DNA of 64,000 bases, taken from Rahnella woolbedingensis. GTDB lineage: Bacteria > Pseudomonadota > Gammaproteobacteria > Enterobacterales > Enterobacteriaceae. Of the stretch, positions 8,679-17,600 are shown piece by piece (positions within the stretch are counted from its first letter, which is position 1; each line of letters opens with the position of its first letter). The stretch is from NCBI RefSeq assembly GCF_003602095.1, contig NZ_RAHH01000023.1, forward strand, positions 37,774 to 101,773. Direction: 5' to 3'. The notes under the pieces are model-generated. The model was not told the origin of the DNA, ran no database searches, and saw only the letters and a list, made by a program, of their open reading frames with translations. The translations under genes and the position numbers were made by a program.

Positions 8679-9533
8679 ATGAGCGACACTGATTTGCAGT
8701 CACGTCTGAACGCATTACAGGGCAGCTTTTCCCCGGCGGAAAAACGGATCATCACGATGATCCGGCTTGATCCGCCGGGTGTCGCCAATATGGGGGTGAC
8801 GGCGCTGGCAGAGTACGCTGAAACCAGCACCGCTACGGTGGTGCGTACCAGCAAGCGTCTGGGTTTTAGCGGCTATCCGGCGCTGCGGCTGGCGTTAGCG
8901 GCAGAATCCTCCAGCCCGATGCCCGCCGACATGCCGCTGGCAGCGGATATCGGTGAGAACGATACACCCAAGCAAATTCTGCAAAAGCTGCTGGAGTTTG
9001 AAGTTAAAGGAGCAAAGGAAACCTCGCAGCTTCTGAGCGCCGCGACGCTTGAACAGGCAGTAGCCATTCTTTCACAGGCCAGACGGATTGATATTTACGG
9101 TGCAGGAGCTTCGGGACTTGTCGCACAGGATCTGTGTCAGAAACTGCGGCGTATCGGCGTAGTTGCCCAGACTTACGGCAGCACCGACGAAAGTCTGGTG
9201 AGCGCCTGTCAGCTTGCCGCAGGCGATGTCGCGCTGGCGATTTCCCACTCAGGCAAGACCGCCGGTGTGGTGGAAGCCCTGTCGCAGGCCAAAGCCGCGG
9301 GCGCGACGACGCTGGCGATCACCGCCAACGGGCGCGCTGCCCTCGTGCGCAAAGCCGATGTCGTGTTGCGAACCAGCAATCGCGAAATGGGTTTTCGTGC
9401 CGCCGCAATGGCCAGCCGTACCAGCCAGTTACTGATTATCGACTGCCTGTATATCGGCGTGGCGCAGCGTCTGCCGGGCGCGCGTGAGGCCCTGCGTAAA
9501 ACCCACGACGCGGTACAACACCACCGTCGCTGA
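8679..9533 (+). CDS. MurR/RpiR family transcriptional regulator
   Basis: 284 residues: an N-terminal RpiR-type helix-turn-helix (about 1-77, with MGVTALAEYAETSTATVVR as recognition region) and a C-terminal SIS sugar-phosphate-binding domain (about 120-260, starting at IYGAGASGLVA). Such proteins sense phosphosugars or related metabolites and control nearby catabolic genes. Its position between the transporter and the dehydrogenase suggests it regulates both. Confidence 0.9.
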   Translation: MSDTDLQSRLNALQGSFSPAEKRIITMIRLDPPGVANMGVTALAEYAETSTATVVRTSKRLGFSGYPALRLALAAESSSPMPADMPLAADIGENDTPKQILQKLLEFEVKGAKETSQLLSAATLEQAVAILSQARRIDIYGAGASGLVAQDLCQKLRRIGVVAQTYGSTDESLVSACQLAAGDVALAISHSGKTAGVVEALSQAKAAGATTLAITANGRAALVRKADVVLRTSNREMGFRAAAMASRTSQLLIIDCLYIGVAQRLPGAREALRKTHDAVQHHRR

Positions 9534-9597
9534 TATTCTTCCGTTCCTGTGCATGCCTTCTATACTTCTTAAAACACTTCGGTTTATGAGGGCATGC

Positions 9598-10686
9598 ATG
9601 TTCACCCACCGTTTGGTATTTCCTGCCAGCGTCCTGCGCGGACGCGGCGCCATAAAGCATCTGGGCGCGATGTGCGGACGTTTAGGCCAGCGGGCAATGT
9701 TAGTGGGCGGTAAACGCGCCATTTCCAGCGTCGAGGCGAAAGTCGCCGATCAGCTCGAACAGCAGATGGTCAGTTATCTGGGCAGTGAAATCTTCGGCGG
9801 CGTGTGTTGTCAGGAGGAAATCAACCGGCTGGCTGACGTATTCCGCACGCAAGGTGTGGAAGTGATTATCGCCACCGGCGGGGGTAAAGCGCTGGACGCG
9901 GCCAAAGCGGCAGGCGTCGCCTGTAACATTCCGGTGGTCACATTGCCGAGCATTGCGGGCACCTGTTCGGCGGTGACATCGCTGGCGTTTCGTTATCATC
10001 AGGACGGTGAGTTCCGCGACATGATGCCATTACCCTGCGGCCCGGCTGCGGCGGTAATCGACGCCGATTTACTGGCCTGCGCCCCGCTGCAATGGTTGTC
10101 GGCAGGCATCGGCGATACGCTGGCAAAGTGGTACGAATACCGCGCTATCAGTGACCTCAACCAGCTTACCGGGCTGGCCGGTGTCGCCCGCACCAACAGC
10201 GAACTTTGCTATACGCTCATCGAACACTTCGCCGCCGACGCCTGTTTCGCGGTGCAGGACGGCAAAGCTAACAACGCCCTCGAACAGGTGCTCGACGCCA
10301 TTTTCCTCTACGCAGGACTGACTTCCATCATGAGCAACGGCGCACACACCGGCGCTTCCCACGCGTTATATGAAGGCTTCACCGCCTGTCCGAAAACCCG
10401 CCACGTCGCCCACGGATTGCTGGTCGGTTACGGCAATCTGTGCCTGCTGGCGCTGGAAAACCGCAGCGACGAGGAATTGCTGGCCGCCATCGCACTCGCC
10501 CGCGCCAGTGCCGTACCGACTCAGTTAGCGCATATCGCGAAGGGGCTGACGGAGCAGGATCTGGCGGTGATTATCGACCGGAGCCTCACCACGCCAGATA
10601 TGGCGAACATGCCGGGCGATATGACATTTGAAGATGTCAGGAGGGGGATTGAGAGAGTCGAGATGCTGGGGGCAAAGATTAATTGA
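9598..10686 (+). CDS. Iron-containing alcohol dehydrogenase family protein (GldA/HcxA-like)
   Basis: 362 residues from the ATG at 9598, with TGAGGG 5 bases upstream; the open frame reaches back into the regulator gene but that stretch is not protein-like. The fold markers of the GldA group are visible: GGGKALDAAK for NAD(P) binding and metal ligands Asp173 (GIGDTLAKW), His255 and His272 (HVAHGLLVGYG). It resembles E. coli YbdH/HcxA, a hydroxycarboxylate/glycerol dehydrogenase-like enzyme of the same length. The substrate is undetermined; it probably works with the neighbouring MHS transporter. Confidence 0.87.
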   Translation: MFTHRLVFPASVLRGRGAIKHLGAMCGRLGQRAMLVGGKRAISSVEAKVADQLEQQMVSYLGSEIFGGVCCQEEINRLADVFRTQGVEVIIATGGGKALDAAKAAGVACNIPVVTLPSIAGTCSAVTSLAFRYHQDGEFRDMMPLPCGPAAAVIDADLLACAPLQWLSAGIGDTLAKWYEYRAISDLNQLTGLAGVARTNSELCYTLIEHFAADACFAVQDGKANNALEQVLDAIFLYAGLTSIMSNGAHTGASHALYEGFTACPKTRHVAHGLLVGYGNLCLLALENRSDEELLAAIALARASAVPTQLAHIAKGLTEQDLAVIIDRSLTTPDMANMPGDMTFEDVRRGIERVEMLGAKIN

Positions 10687-10765
10687 TGTGAGAACGCACA
10701 TCAGAACGTTTTGAAAGATAAATGGTGAAAGTTTCGGTTTCTCAATTGCCGTGATCACTTATCGA

Positions 10766-11245
10766 ATGGCGCCGAAACCGCCCAAAGGAGGAAAGTGCTT
10801 TTCCTCCTTTGGATTCCTCCTCGCTTTTTCAACAAGCGCTATCGCTCGCTGGCTATGTTTCAGGTACCGCAGTGACAGGCTGAAAAGCTTGCCGCTGCGC
10901 GGTACCTTCATTTCGGGATTGCAGCCTTGGGTCTGCAACCTCTCATTCAGCAAGCTTTCTGAACCGCCCGCAACATCTTAAATTCAAAGGCAGACTATTT
11001 TCCTCTTTTAAAAAAGTGGATTGGCGTGCTCAAAATTCAGCTGAACGGAGCGGCTTCGAGACCTATGGCTCGAAGACCGAGAGAAGGCAGTGCGAAGCAC
11101 CTGGATTTGCGCCACTCACCATTGCGTCGGAACATGTCCGTCGTTCCAGCGATAGCGCGCAGTGAAAAAGCGCGGGAGTCCAGAGGGCGCGCGCTTACGC
11201 GTCCTCTGGGCCAGTTTGGGCGGCGAGCCCAAGGTTTTGAAGTTG
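10766..11245 (+). repeat. Large modular hairpin repeat, copy A (about 0.48 kb)
   Basis: Fills the 581-bp gap between two convergent genes (10687-11267). It is related along its whole length to the reverse complement of 45800-46345: shared blocks include CTCGCTGGCTATGTTTCAGG, GATTGGCGTGCTCAAAA, GATTTGCGCCACTCAC, GGAACATGTCC and GCGCGCAGTGAAAAAGCGCG. Between them are hairpins whose arms differ between copies but still pair, for example AAAGGAGG/CCTCCTTT at 10783-10811, CCAGAGG/CCTCTGG near 11180-11209 and TTGGGC/GCCCAA near 11216-11232. No plausible gene lies inside. I do not recognise it as a named element. Confidence 0.75.
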
Positions 11246-11267
11246 AAATTGAAAAACTAAACGGGAT

Positions 11268-12155
11268 TCAAAGGCCCCCCTTTAACTCTCCTACTTTTTG
11301 TTTTATCAGTTGCCTCAGCCTCAGCGAGGCCTGCGATGCCGGCTGGTCTCTCCTGCTCAGCAGAATCACCTCGAACGGCAGTGATTCCACCACCGGCACA
11401 ATTTTCAGCTGGTCGATATACCGCCGGGCGGTAAAGGTATCGACCACGCCGACGCCGCCGCCCGCCAGTACCATGTCGGCGATCACCGAGTAGGTTTTGA
11501 TGTACAACGCCGAGTGCGGCATCAGGCCGTTTTCACGCAGGACACGGTTAAGCACCTGACCCAGCGGATCCTGTTGCTGCAACATCAGCAGGTCGTTTTC
11601 GCACAACCACGCCAGCGTTACCGGCCCTTCCACGGTCGAATCTTTTGGCAGCAGCGCCACCATGTTGCCCTGATAAATCGACTCGGCGACCAGTTCCTGC
11701 GTGGCCTGCTCGCCAAATGCCAGCGCGAAATCCATTTTGTATTGCAGCAGATCCTGACTCAGCGTGTTGAAATGCCCGGTCACCAGTTCGACGCTGCCGC
11801 CGGGTGTCTGGCGGCGAAAATCCACCAGCACCGGCGCCATTACGCTATGCCCCAGTGCGTGTGCGGAACCGATGCGCACATGCTGGCCTTCGCCCTGCCG
11901 CAGTTGTTCCGCCAGCTGGCCGATGGCCTGAATATGGCTGAACAGCGCCTCAACTTCCGGCATTAACCGCCGCCCTTCCGGCGTTACGATTAACCCCTGC
12001 GGCGTGCGGTCGAACAACGTGAAACCCAGTTGCTGCTCGGCATGATTCAGCACCCGGCTGACATTGGGCTGCGACACATTCAGTAAACGCGCCGCGCCGC
12101 TGACGCTCCCCGCCTGTAAGACCGCCTGAAACACTTCGATGTGGCGTAAACGCAT
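11268..12155 (-). CDS. LysR-family transcriptional regulator
   Basis: 295 residues: N-terminal winged HTH (about 1-60, GSVSGAARLLNVSQPNVSRV) and a C-terminal effector-binding domain. It starts 7 bp after the DppA-type gene and is the last gene of the nine-gene minus-strand cluster, an unusual place for a LysR regulator, which is more often divergent. It is likely to respond to a peptide or amino-acid product of the cluster; this is inferred from position only. Confidence 0.9.
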   Translation of the reverse strand: MRLRHIEVFQAVLQAGSVSGAARLLNVSQPNVSRVLNHAEQQLGFTLFDRTPQGLIVTPEGRRLMPEVEALFSHIQAIGQLAEQLRQGEGQHVRIGSAHALGHSVMAPVLVDFRRQTPGGSVELVTGHFNTLSQDLLQYKMDFALAFGEQATQELVAESIYQGNMVALLPKDSTVEGPVTLAWLCENDLLMLQQQDPLGQVLNRVLRENGLMPHSALYIKTYSVIADMVLAGGGVGVVDTFTARRYIDQLKIVPVVESLPFEVILLSRRDQPASQASLRLRQLIKQKVGELKGGL

Positions 12156-12162
12156 GCCGGCC

Positions 12163-12984
12163 CTATTTCTGCGTAGTCGCTAAGTACGAGAAGGCACTTA
12201 ACAGACTGATAATGTTGGCAACGGTCGGGCTGTGATAGCCGACGGTGACCGCATCAAGGCGCTCAACGCCCGGGATCAGGCAGAATAAATCCGCCAGAAC
12301 CGGTTTCGCGGTCATCAGTTCGAGATGATATGGTGCGCTGAATCTTCCCGAAGTCAGCGGTGCAGGTTTGCTGACGGCGATCGTCGCCTGTTTGCGGATT
12401 TTAGCGCAGGCAATCGACGGGCTGTCCGATTCGGCGGCATTGGCAGAAATCGCGCGTTTGACGCAAACGTATTGTGATTCCGGATAATAGCGGTGGATCC
12501 AGGTTTCGAGATGATCGTCGCCGGTCACCAGCCATAACGGGACGTTAAGTTCCGCACCAGCGGCAGCGTATAAATCGCTTTCGCCCACCACGTTGCCGTT
12601 GAGTTTAACGCGGTAAAAGGCGCGGCCATTGATGGTGTGCGCCAGTACGCCGTTTTCGCCCGCTGCGGTGTGATAGCCGACAAACATCAGGCCGTCGTAT
12701 TGCTGTTGCTGCAGGCCTTCGACCATCGATAATCCGCGCGGTTTGCCCTGCACCAGACGGGCGCGCGGGTCGATTTTATCGGCGCGCAGGTTTTGCATCA
12801 TCGCGTGGCTGTCGGCGACGGTCACTTCCATCGCGCCACCGGCAAAGGCACCGTCGATGGCGGCGTTGACTTCGCCTTCCATCAGCGCGCGGGCGGCGTC
12901 GTAATCGGCATTGCCCGGACTGCATTGTTCCGGACGCATGACACCCGCGATGCCTTCAATGTCCGCAGAGATAAATACTTTCAT
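12163..12984 (-). CDS. DppA-type D-aminopeptidase (peptidase family M55)
   Basis: 273 residues with the M55 zinc ligands in register with B. subtilis DppA: Asp8 and Glu10 in ISADIEG, His60 in DSH, His105 in GYHTAAGE, Glu135 in GES, plus catalytic-type His116. The B. subtilis enzyme removes N-terminal D-amino acids such as D-Ala from short peptides. Its start overlaps the stop of the DmpA-like gene by one base (TGATG), showing translational coupling. There is no signal peptide, so it acts on imported peptides in the cytoplasm. Confidence 0.9.
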   Translation of the reverse strand: MKVFISADIEGIAGVMRPEQCSPGNADYDAARALMEGEVNAAIDGAFAGGAMEVTVADSHAMMQNLRADKIDPRARLVQGKPRGLSMVEGLQQQQYDGLMFVGYHTAAGENGVLAHTINGRAFYRVKLNGNVVGESDLYAAAGAELNVPLWLVTGDDHLETWIHRYYPESQYVCVKRAISANAAESDSPSIACAKIRKQATIAVSKPAPLTSGRFSAPYHLELMTAKPVLADLFCLIPGVERLDAVTVGYHSPTVANIISLLSAFSYLATTQK

Positions 12985-14063
12985 CAGTCGTTCCCTTTTT
13001 GGTTCGCCAAATTATCTAATACTTCACTCAATCCCAGCCGGTAATGTCCGTCGAATCCGCAGACGGTTTCTGCACTCAGTAAGGCATCTATAATAGCGTG
13101 TTCTGTGGCATCTGCCGCCAGCGCCAGCAAAGGCTCGAGTCCGGCATCCGGCAAAATGACACCGTCACGTTGCGTGGAAAACGCCAGTGCGATATCCCCC
13201 GAACCATGCCCCCAGTAACTGCCCAGACGCCCTAACCCGGCACCGGCGCGTTTGGCGATGCGTCCGAGCTGACGGCTGTCGAGATAACGGTCACAGGCCA
13301 TCACAATAATGATCGACCCCGCATCCACCTGTGGCGCCCGTTGCGTCTGGATTTGGGCGATAGCTTCTCCGGCACGCACACCGTCGAGCGTCAGTTCGGA
13401 GAGTTTGCCAAAGTTCGCCAGCACCAGTACGCCCAGTGTCGCGTTAAGTGTTTCACACCAGCGTGAGGCCGTGCCGATACCGCCTTTTAAACCGAAACAG
13501 CTCATGCCACGTCCGGCACCTACGCTGCCACGGGCGAAGGTTTTTGTCGCGCCGTCGAGTGCGGTCAGTGCATCGTCCTCACTGACCGCCATCGCCTGAA
13601 TATCGTTTAAATAGAAATCGTTGCACTCGAGAATAACCGGATTGATCGTTGGATCCGGACGGCCAATTTGCGGGAACATCTGGCAGCTGCGTTTCACCAG
13701 CGCGTTGAATAACGTGCCGGTGGCGAAGGTGTTGCTGAACAGCACCGGCGTTTGCAGTTCGCCCAGTTCCATCACCTGGATAAGCCCCATCGGTTTGCCG
13801 AAACCGTTCAGCACCGCCACGCCACATGGCAACGGGTTTTCATAGAGATTGTCGCCGGGCGGGACGATGGCGGTAACGCCGGTCTGAATATCCCCGGCGG
13901 TCAGCGTGCTATGGCCGACGGTAATTCCCGCCACATCCGTCAGTGAATTGCTGGCCCCGCAAGGGAAGCGCGGGCGAAAAATCTGGCGTGTGGTACGCCA
14001 GCGTTGCAACAAAGCAGACAGCGCCTGCTGCTGAAATTCATCTTCATGTTCTTGCGGGTGCAT
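12984..14063 (-). CDS. P1-family (DmpA-like) L-aminopeptidase/D-esterase
   Basis: 359 residues. DmpA-type enzymes self-cleave at a Gly-Ser bond so that Ser becomes the N-terminal nucleophile; here Gly249-Ser250 in DAGSIIIVMACD falls exactly at the DmpA position. Other family marks are TDVAGITVGHSTL near the N-terminus, the GSVGAGRG glycine segment and GHGSGDIALAFST. Known members release N-terminal L- or D-residues from small peptides and amides. It is cytoplasmic and co-transcribed with the DppA-type peptidase and the importer. Confidence 0.9.
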   Translation of the reverse strand: MHPQEHEDEFQQQALSALLQRWRTTRQIFRPRFPCGASNSLTDVAGITVGHSTLTAGDIQTGVTAIVPPGDNLYENPLPCGVAVLNGFGKPMGLIQVMELGELQTPVLFSNTFATGTLFNALVKRSCQMFPQIGRPDPTINPVILECNDFYLNDIQAMAVSEDDALTALDGATKTFARGSVGAGRGMSCFGLKGGIGTASRWCETLNATLGVLVLANFGKLSELTLDGVRAGEAIAQIQTQRAPQVDAGSIIIVMACDRYLDSRQLGRIAKRAGAGLGRLGSYWGHGSGDIALAFSTQRDGVILPDAGLEPLLALAADATEHAIIDALLSAETVCGFDGHYRLGLSEVLDNLANQKGND

Positions 14064-14097
14064 CGGTATTCCATTTCTGTCGGTTAACGCAGTTAAA

Positions 14098-15009
14098 TTA
14101 CTTTTTCAGTTTAGGATCCAGCGTGTCGCGCAGCGCGTCTCCGAGCAGATTAAATGCCAGGACTGTGAGGAATATCGCCAGCCCGGGGAACACGCTGACG
14201 TTCCATTTGCCCGCCATCATCATATTACGGCTCATCGCCAGAATATTGCCCCACTCCGGCACGTCCGGTTCCGGCCCCAGACCGATAAAACTCAGGCTGG
14301 CGGCGGTCAGAATGCTGGTGCCGATACGCATAGTGAAATAGACGATGACGTTCGACAGCGTACCCGGCAGGATATGGCGCAAAATCACCACCCTGTCCGG
14401 TGCGCCGACGCAGCGAACCGCTTCGACATAGGCACTTTGTTTAATGGATAGCGTGGCGGCGCGCACGATGCGGGCAAACACCGGCACGCTGAAAACCGCG
14501 ACCGCGATGATGACGTTGTTCAACCCCGGCCCGAGAATCGCCACCACCGCAATCGCCAGCAACATGCCCGGAAACGCGAATAAGACGTCGGAACCGCGCA
14601 TGATCAGCATGTCCAGCCAGCGGCCATAATATCCGGCCAGCAGGCCGAGCAATACACCGGCGATCATGCCGAGCGTCACCGAAAAAATGCCGACGTAAAG
14701 GGATAGGCGTGCGCCATAAATGATACGGCTGAGAACGTCACGCCCTAAATCGTCGGTGCCGAACCAGTGCTGTGGCGTAGGGCCGACGCCGAGCGCCATC
14801 CAGTCCGGCGTCATCGGATCAAAAGGTGCCAGCCACGGCGCGAATATCGCGACAAGTACCAGCAGCAGAATAAATCCGCCGGAAACCAGCGCCATCGGGT
14901 GACGGATAAAGGTGTGGAAAAAGTCGTACCACGGCGAACGGATATCATCGTGTTGCGAGGCTAGCGCAGCCGGTGTGGTTTCTTCCAGCACAGAAACAGG
15001 TTCGGTCAT
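14098..15009 (-). CDS. Glutathione/dipeptide-type ABC permease (GsiD/DppC-like)
   Basis: 303 residues, C-type permease: a long cytoplasmic N-terminus, first helix ending in FAPWLAPFDP, HWFGTDDLGRDV, the EAA loop SAYVEAVRCVGA and the terminal GDALRDTLDPK. It lies 9 bp after its partner permease. It is closest in layout to GsiD of the GsiABCD glutathione importer, but the neighbouring genes argue for small D-amino-acid-containing peptides. Confidence 0.92.
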   Translation of the reverse strand: MTEPVSVLEETTPAALASQHDDIRSPWYDFFHTFIRHPMALVSGGFILLLVLVAIFAPWLAPFDPMTPDWMALGVGPTPQHWFGTDDLGRDVLSRIIYGARLSLYVGIFSVTLGMIAGVLLGLLAGYYGRWLDMLIMRGSDVLFAFPGMLLAIAVVAILGPGLNNVIIAVAVFSVPVFARIVRAATLSIKQSAYVEAVRCVGAPDRVVILRHILPGTLSNVIVYFTMRIGTSILTAASLSFIGLGPEPDVPEWGNILAMSRNMMMAGKWNVSVFPGLAIFLTVLAFNLLGDALRDTLDPKLKK

Positions 15010-15018
15010 GAGCAGCTC

Positions 15019-15939
15019 CTAACGCAGACGGATAGCCGGATTGACCACCGCATAAAGCAGGTCAACCAGCAGATTTATCAGGATAAATTCAAACACAAAC
15101 AGCATGACCAGCGCCTGAATGACAGGCTGATCCTGCGTTTTGATGGATTCAATCAGCAACCAGCCGAGCCCCGGCCAGCTGAATACGCTTTCGACGATAA
15201 TCGAGCCGCCGAGCAGGAAGCCAAACTGCAAACCGAGCATGGTAATAATCGGGATCAGCGCATTGCGCATGATGTGTTTCCACGTCACCCGCCGCGCACG
15301 TAATCCTTTGGCATTGGCGGTACGGACATAATCTTCCTGCGCCACGTCGAGAAACGCGGAGCGGGTGAAGCGCGCCATCACCGCGGCCACCGAAGAACCC
15401 AGGGTGATCGCCGGCAGGATAATGTCCGCAGGCGAATTAAAACCGCTGACGGCGAATATCCCGAACGGCATGGCGACAAACTGGATCAGCAGCAATCCGA
15501 GCCAGAACGGCGGCATGGAAATCCCCCCGACCGCCATGCTCATCAGCGTCCAGTCCTGCCATTTTCCGCGTTTGAGCGCTGAAACGACGCCAATCACCAG
15601 CCCGAGCACCACCGACCACGCAAAACCCGCCAGCGCCAGCAGCAGCGTCGGCATAAAACCGCTTTCAATCACGCTTAACACCGGCTGTCGCGTGCGGTAC
15701 GTGGTCCCCAGATCGCCATGAATCATACCGTTCAGCCAGTGCCAGTATTGCGCAGGCAGCGGATCGTTCAGGCCAAGCAGTTGCCGTGCTGACTCAACCG
15801 CCTCAATCGGCGCATCCTGTCCGGCGTAAATACGCGCAGGATCACCCGGCAGCAGCTTGATAAAGCCGAAAACCAGTAATGACACCACCAGTAAAACGGG
15901 GATCATTTCCAGTATCCGGCGGATAAAATAGGTCAGCAT
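15019..15939 (-). CDS. Glutathione/dipeptide-type ABC permease (GsiC/DppB-like)
   Basis: 306 residues, B-type permease with the N-terminal KLLPGDPAR motif, about six membrane helices and the EAA loop EDYVRTANAKGL. An 80-bp gap holding a REP-like hairpin separates it from the binding-protein gene upstream, a common arrangement that lowers downstream expression relative to the binding protein. Confidence 0.92.
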   Translation of the reverse strand: MLTYFIRRILEMIPVLLVVSLLVFGFIKLLPGDPARIYAGQDAPIEAVESARQLLGLNDPLPAQYWHWLNGMIHGDLGTTYRTRQPVLSVIESGFMPTLLLALAGFAWSVVLGLVIGVVSALKRGKWQDWTLMSMAVGGISMPPFWLGLLLIQFVAMPFGIFAVSGFNSPADIILPAITLGSSVAAVMARFTRSAFLDVAQEDYVRTANAKGLRARRVTWKHIMRNALIPIITMLGLQFGFLLGGSIIVESVFSWPGLGWLLIESIKTQDQPVIQALVMLFVFEFILINLLVDLLYAVVNPAIRLR

Positions 15940-15979
15940 AAAAGGGTTTCCTGAACCTGAATATTGATGGTGGTGTGCT

Positions 15980-16000
15980 CCTCCCCCTGCGCAGGGGAGG
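15980..16000. repeat. REP-like CCTCCCC/GGGGAGG palindrome, copy 3 (inside operon)
   Basis: Seven-base arms around CTGCGCA, between the binding-protein and permease genes. Its place after the binding-protein stop fits a hairpin that stabilises the upstream mRNA segment. Confidence 0.6.
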
Positions 16001-16019
16001 GAGTTAACTCAATCCACTC

Positions 16020-17564
16020 TTACTTAAACTGTGCCTGGTTAAAAATCAGCGAGCCGTCGGCCAGCATGTAGACGCCGGAAAGGTCTTTGCTTTTGCCGAC
16101 CAGATTATCCGGCACGCCGAGATAGGCCATCGGTGCATCCGCCCACAGCAGTTTCTGCGCATCCGCGTAGGCTGCTTTGCGTTTTTCGACATCAGCCGTT
16201 TGCAGACCGGCGGTGATCGCCGCATCGACCTGCTTGTTGCTGTAATAAGAAACGTTGTACGCCGACGGGATCCAAGATTCGGTGGCGAACAGCGGACGCA
16301 GCGCCCAGTCCGCATCACCGGTCGAGGCCGACCACGCGCCGTAATACATTTCGACTTGCGCATCCGCCGGTTTCGGCGTGCTCCACAGACGCTGGGTCAG
16401 GGTTCCGGCATCCATCGGCACCAGTTTCACGCGCACCCCAATCAGGGAAAGTTGCTGCTTGAGGAACTGCGCACTGCGGATACGGTCGGTTTTGTTCGAG
16501 CTCCACATTTCCACGTCGAAGCCCTTCTCATAACCGGCCTCTTTCATCAGCTCTTTGGCTTTGGCGATGTTATAGCTGTAATCCGGCGTGGTTTGTTTCT
16601 GATAGAACTGGACGTTTTTCGGCAGCGGCGACGTAGACGGCGAGCCCAGACCGGCGAAACCGACTTTCAGCCACAGATTGCGGTCGATGGCGTAGTTAAT
16701 CGCCTGACGGACGCGCACATCCGAGAACTCTTTTTTCTGCGTATTGAAGGCGATGTAATACAGATAGATACCCGGATCCTGCGCGATATCCAGCTTCGGA
16801 TCGCTTTTCACGGTGTCTACCAGATCGGACGGCAACGGGTAGACCGCGTCCACGCCGCCGGATTTCAGTTTCGCCACCTGCGTGGAGTCTTCAGGCGTCG
16901 GATAAAGCGTCACGGAGTCGACTTTCGGCCAGCCTTTCTGCCAGTAGTTGTCGTATTTCACCAGTTTGACGTCTTTGCCCTGCTGCCATTCGACAAACCT
17001 GAACGGACCGGTACCGACCGGATGCACGCTCAGATCCTGTTCATTCGGATACTGTTTCAGGGACGCCGGGCTGTGCATCACCGCCGACGGGTGTGCGAGA
17101 GTGTTGATCATCGCGCCGAACGGTTTATTGAGGGTGATTTTTACCTGATACGGGCTGACGGTGTCCACGGATTTAATCATGCTGAACAGCGAGTTACGTT
17201 TCAGGTGATTCGCCGGATTGGCCAGACGGTCGAGGTTAGCTTTTACCGCGTCGGCATTGAACGGCGTACCGTCCTGGAAGGTCACGTCATGGCGCAGGTT
17301 GATGGTGAATTCGGTGGCGTCGCTGTTGCTGGTGTAATCCGTCGCCAGCACCGGCACGACGGCCATTTTGCTGTCGAACTGGAACAGGCGTTCAAAAATG
17401 CCGCTCTGAATGGAGTAGCTCAGCGTATCCGTGGTGTCGTGCGGGTCAAAACCGGTCACGTCGGCATACATGGAAATACGCAGATCTTTGGCCTGAGCCG
17501 ACGCCGCAAAACAAAGCGCCAGTCCGGCGGCAAGCAGGCTCTTACGCAAAAAAGTCGAATGCAT
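16020..17564 (-). CDS. Glutathione/dipeptide ABC transporter substrate-binding protein (GsiB-like)
   Basis: 514 residues with a clear signal peptide (hydrophobic LLAAGLALCFAASA, cleavage after AQA near residue 25), then the SBP_bac_5 fold: RHDVTFQDGTPFNADAVK, VGTGPFRFVEWQQG and RVRQAINYAIDR. It is the periplasmic receptor of the importer. It resembles GsiB in size and layout; ligand choice cannot be read from sequence. Confidence 0.92.
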   Translation of the reverse strand: MHSTFLRKSLLAAGLALCFAASAQAKDLRISMYADVTGFDPHDTTDTLSYSIQSGIFERLFQFDSKMAVVPVLATDYTSNSDATEFTINLRHDVTFQDGTPFNADAVKANLDRLANPANHLKRNSLFSMIKSVDTVSPYQVKITLNKPFGAMINTLAHPSAVMHSPASLKQYPNEQDLSVHPVGTGPFRFVEWQQGKDVKLVKYDNYWQKGWPKVDSVTLYPTPEDSTQVAKLKSGGVDAVYPLPSDLVDTVKSDPKLDIAQDPGIYLYYIAFNTQKKEFSDVRVRQAINYAIDRNLWLKVGFAGLGSPSTSPLPKNVQFYQKQTTPDYSYNIAKAKELMKEAGYEKGFDVEMWSSNKTDRIRSAQFLKQQLSLIGVRVKLVPMDAGTLTQRLWSTPKPADAQVEMYYGAWSASTGDADWALRPLFATESWIPSAYNVSYYSNKQVDAAITAGLQTADVEKRKAAYADAQKLLWADAPMAYLGVPDNLVGKSKDLSGVYMLADGSLIFNQAQFK

Positions 17565-17600
17565 GGTGTTCTCCAGTGTGTCCCAAAAAAGAAAGGTGAG

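Noticed and set aside
9551..9597. GCATGC repeated 41 bp apart before the alcohol dehydrogenase
   Set aside because: The hexamer is a common self-palindrome and nothing else around it is symmetric; chance is likely.
11026..11493. 155-codon plus-strand frame over repeat copy A
   Set aside because: It spans the hairpin element and runs into the LysR gene antisense; the equivalent frame is not kept in copy B.
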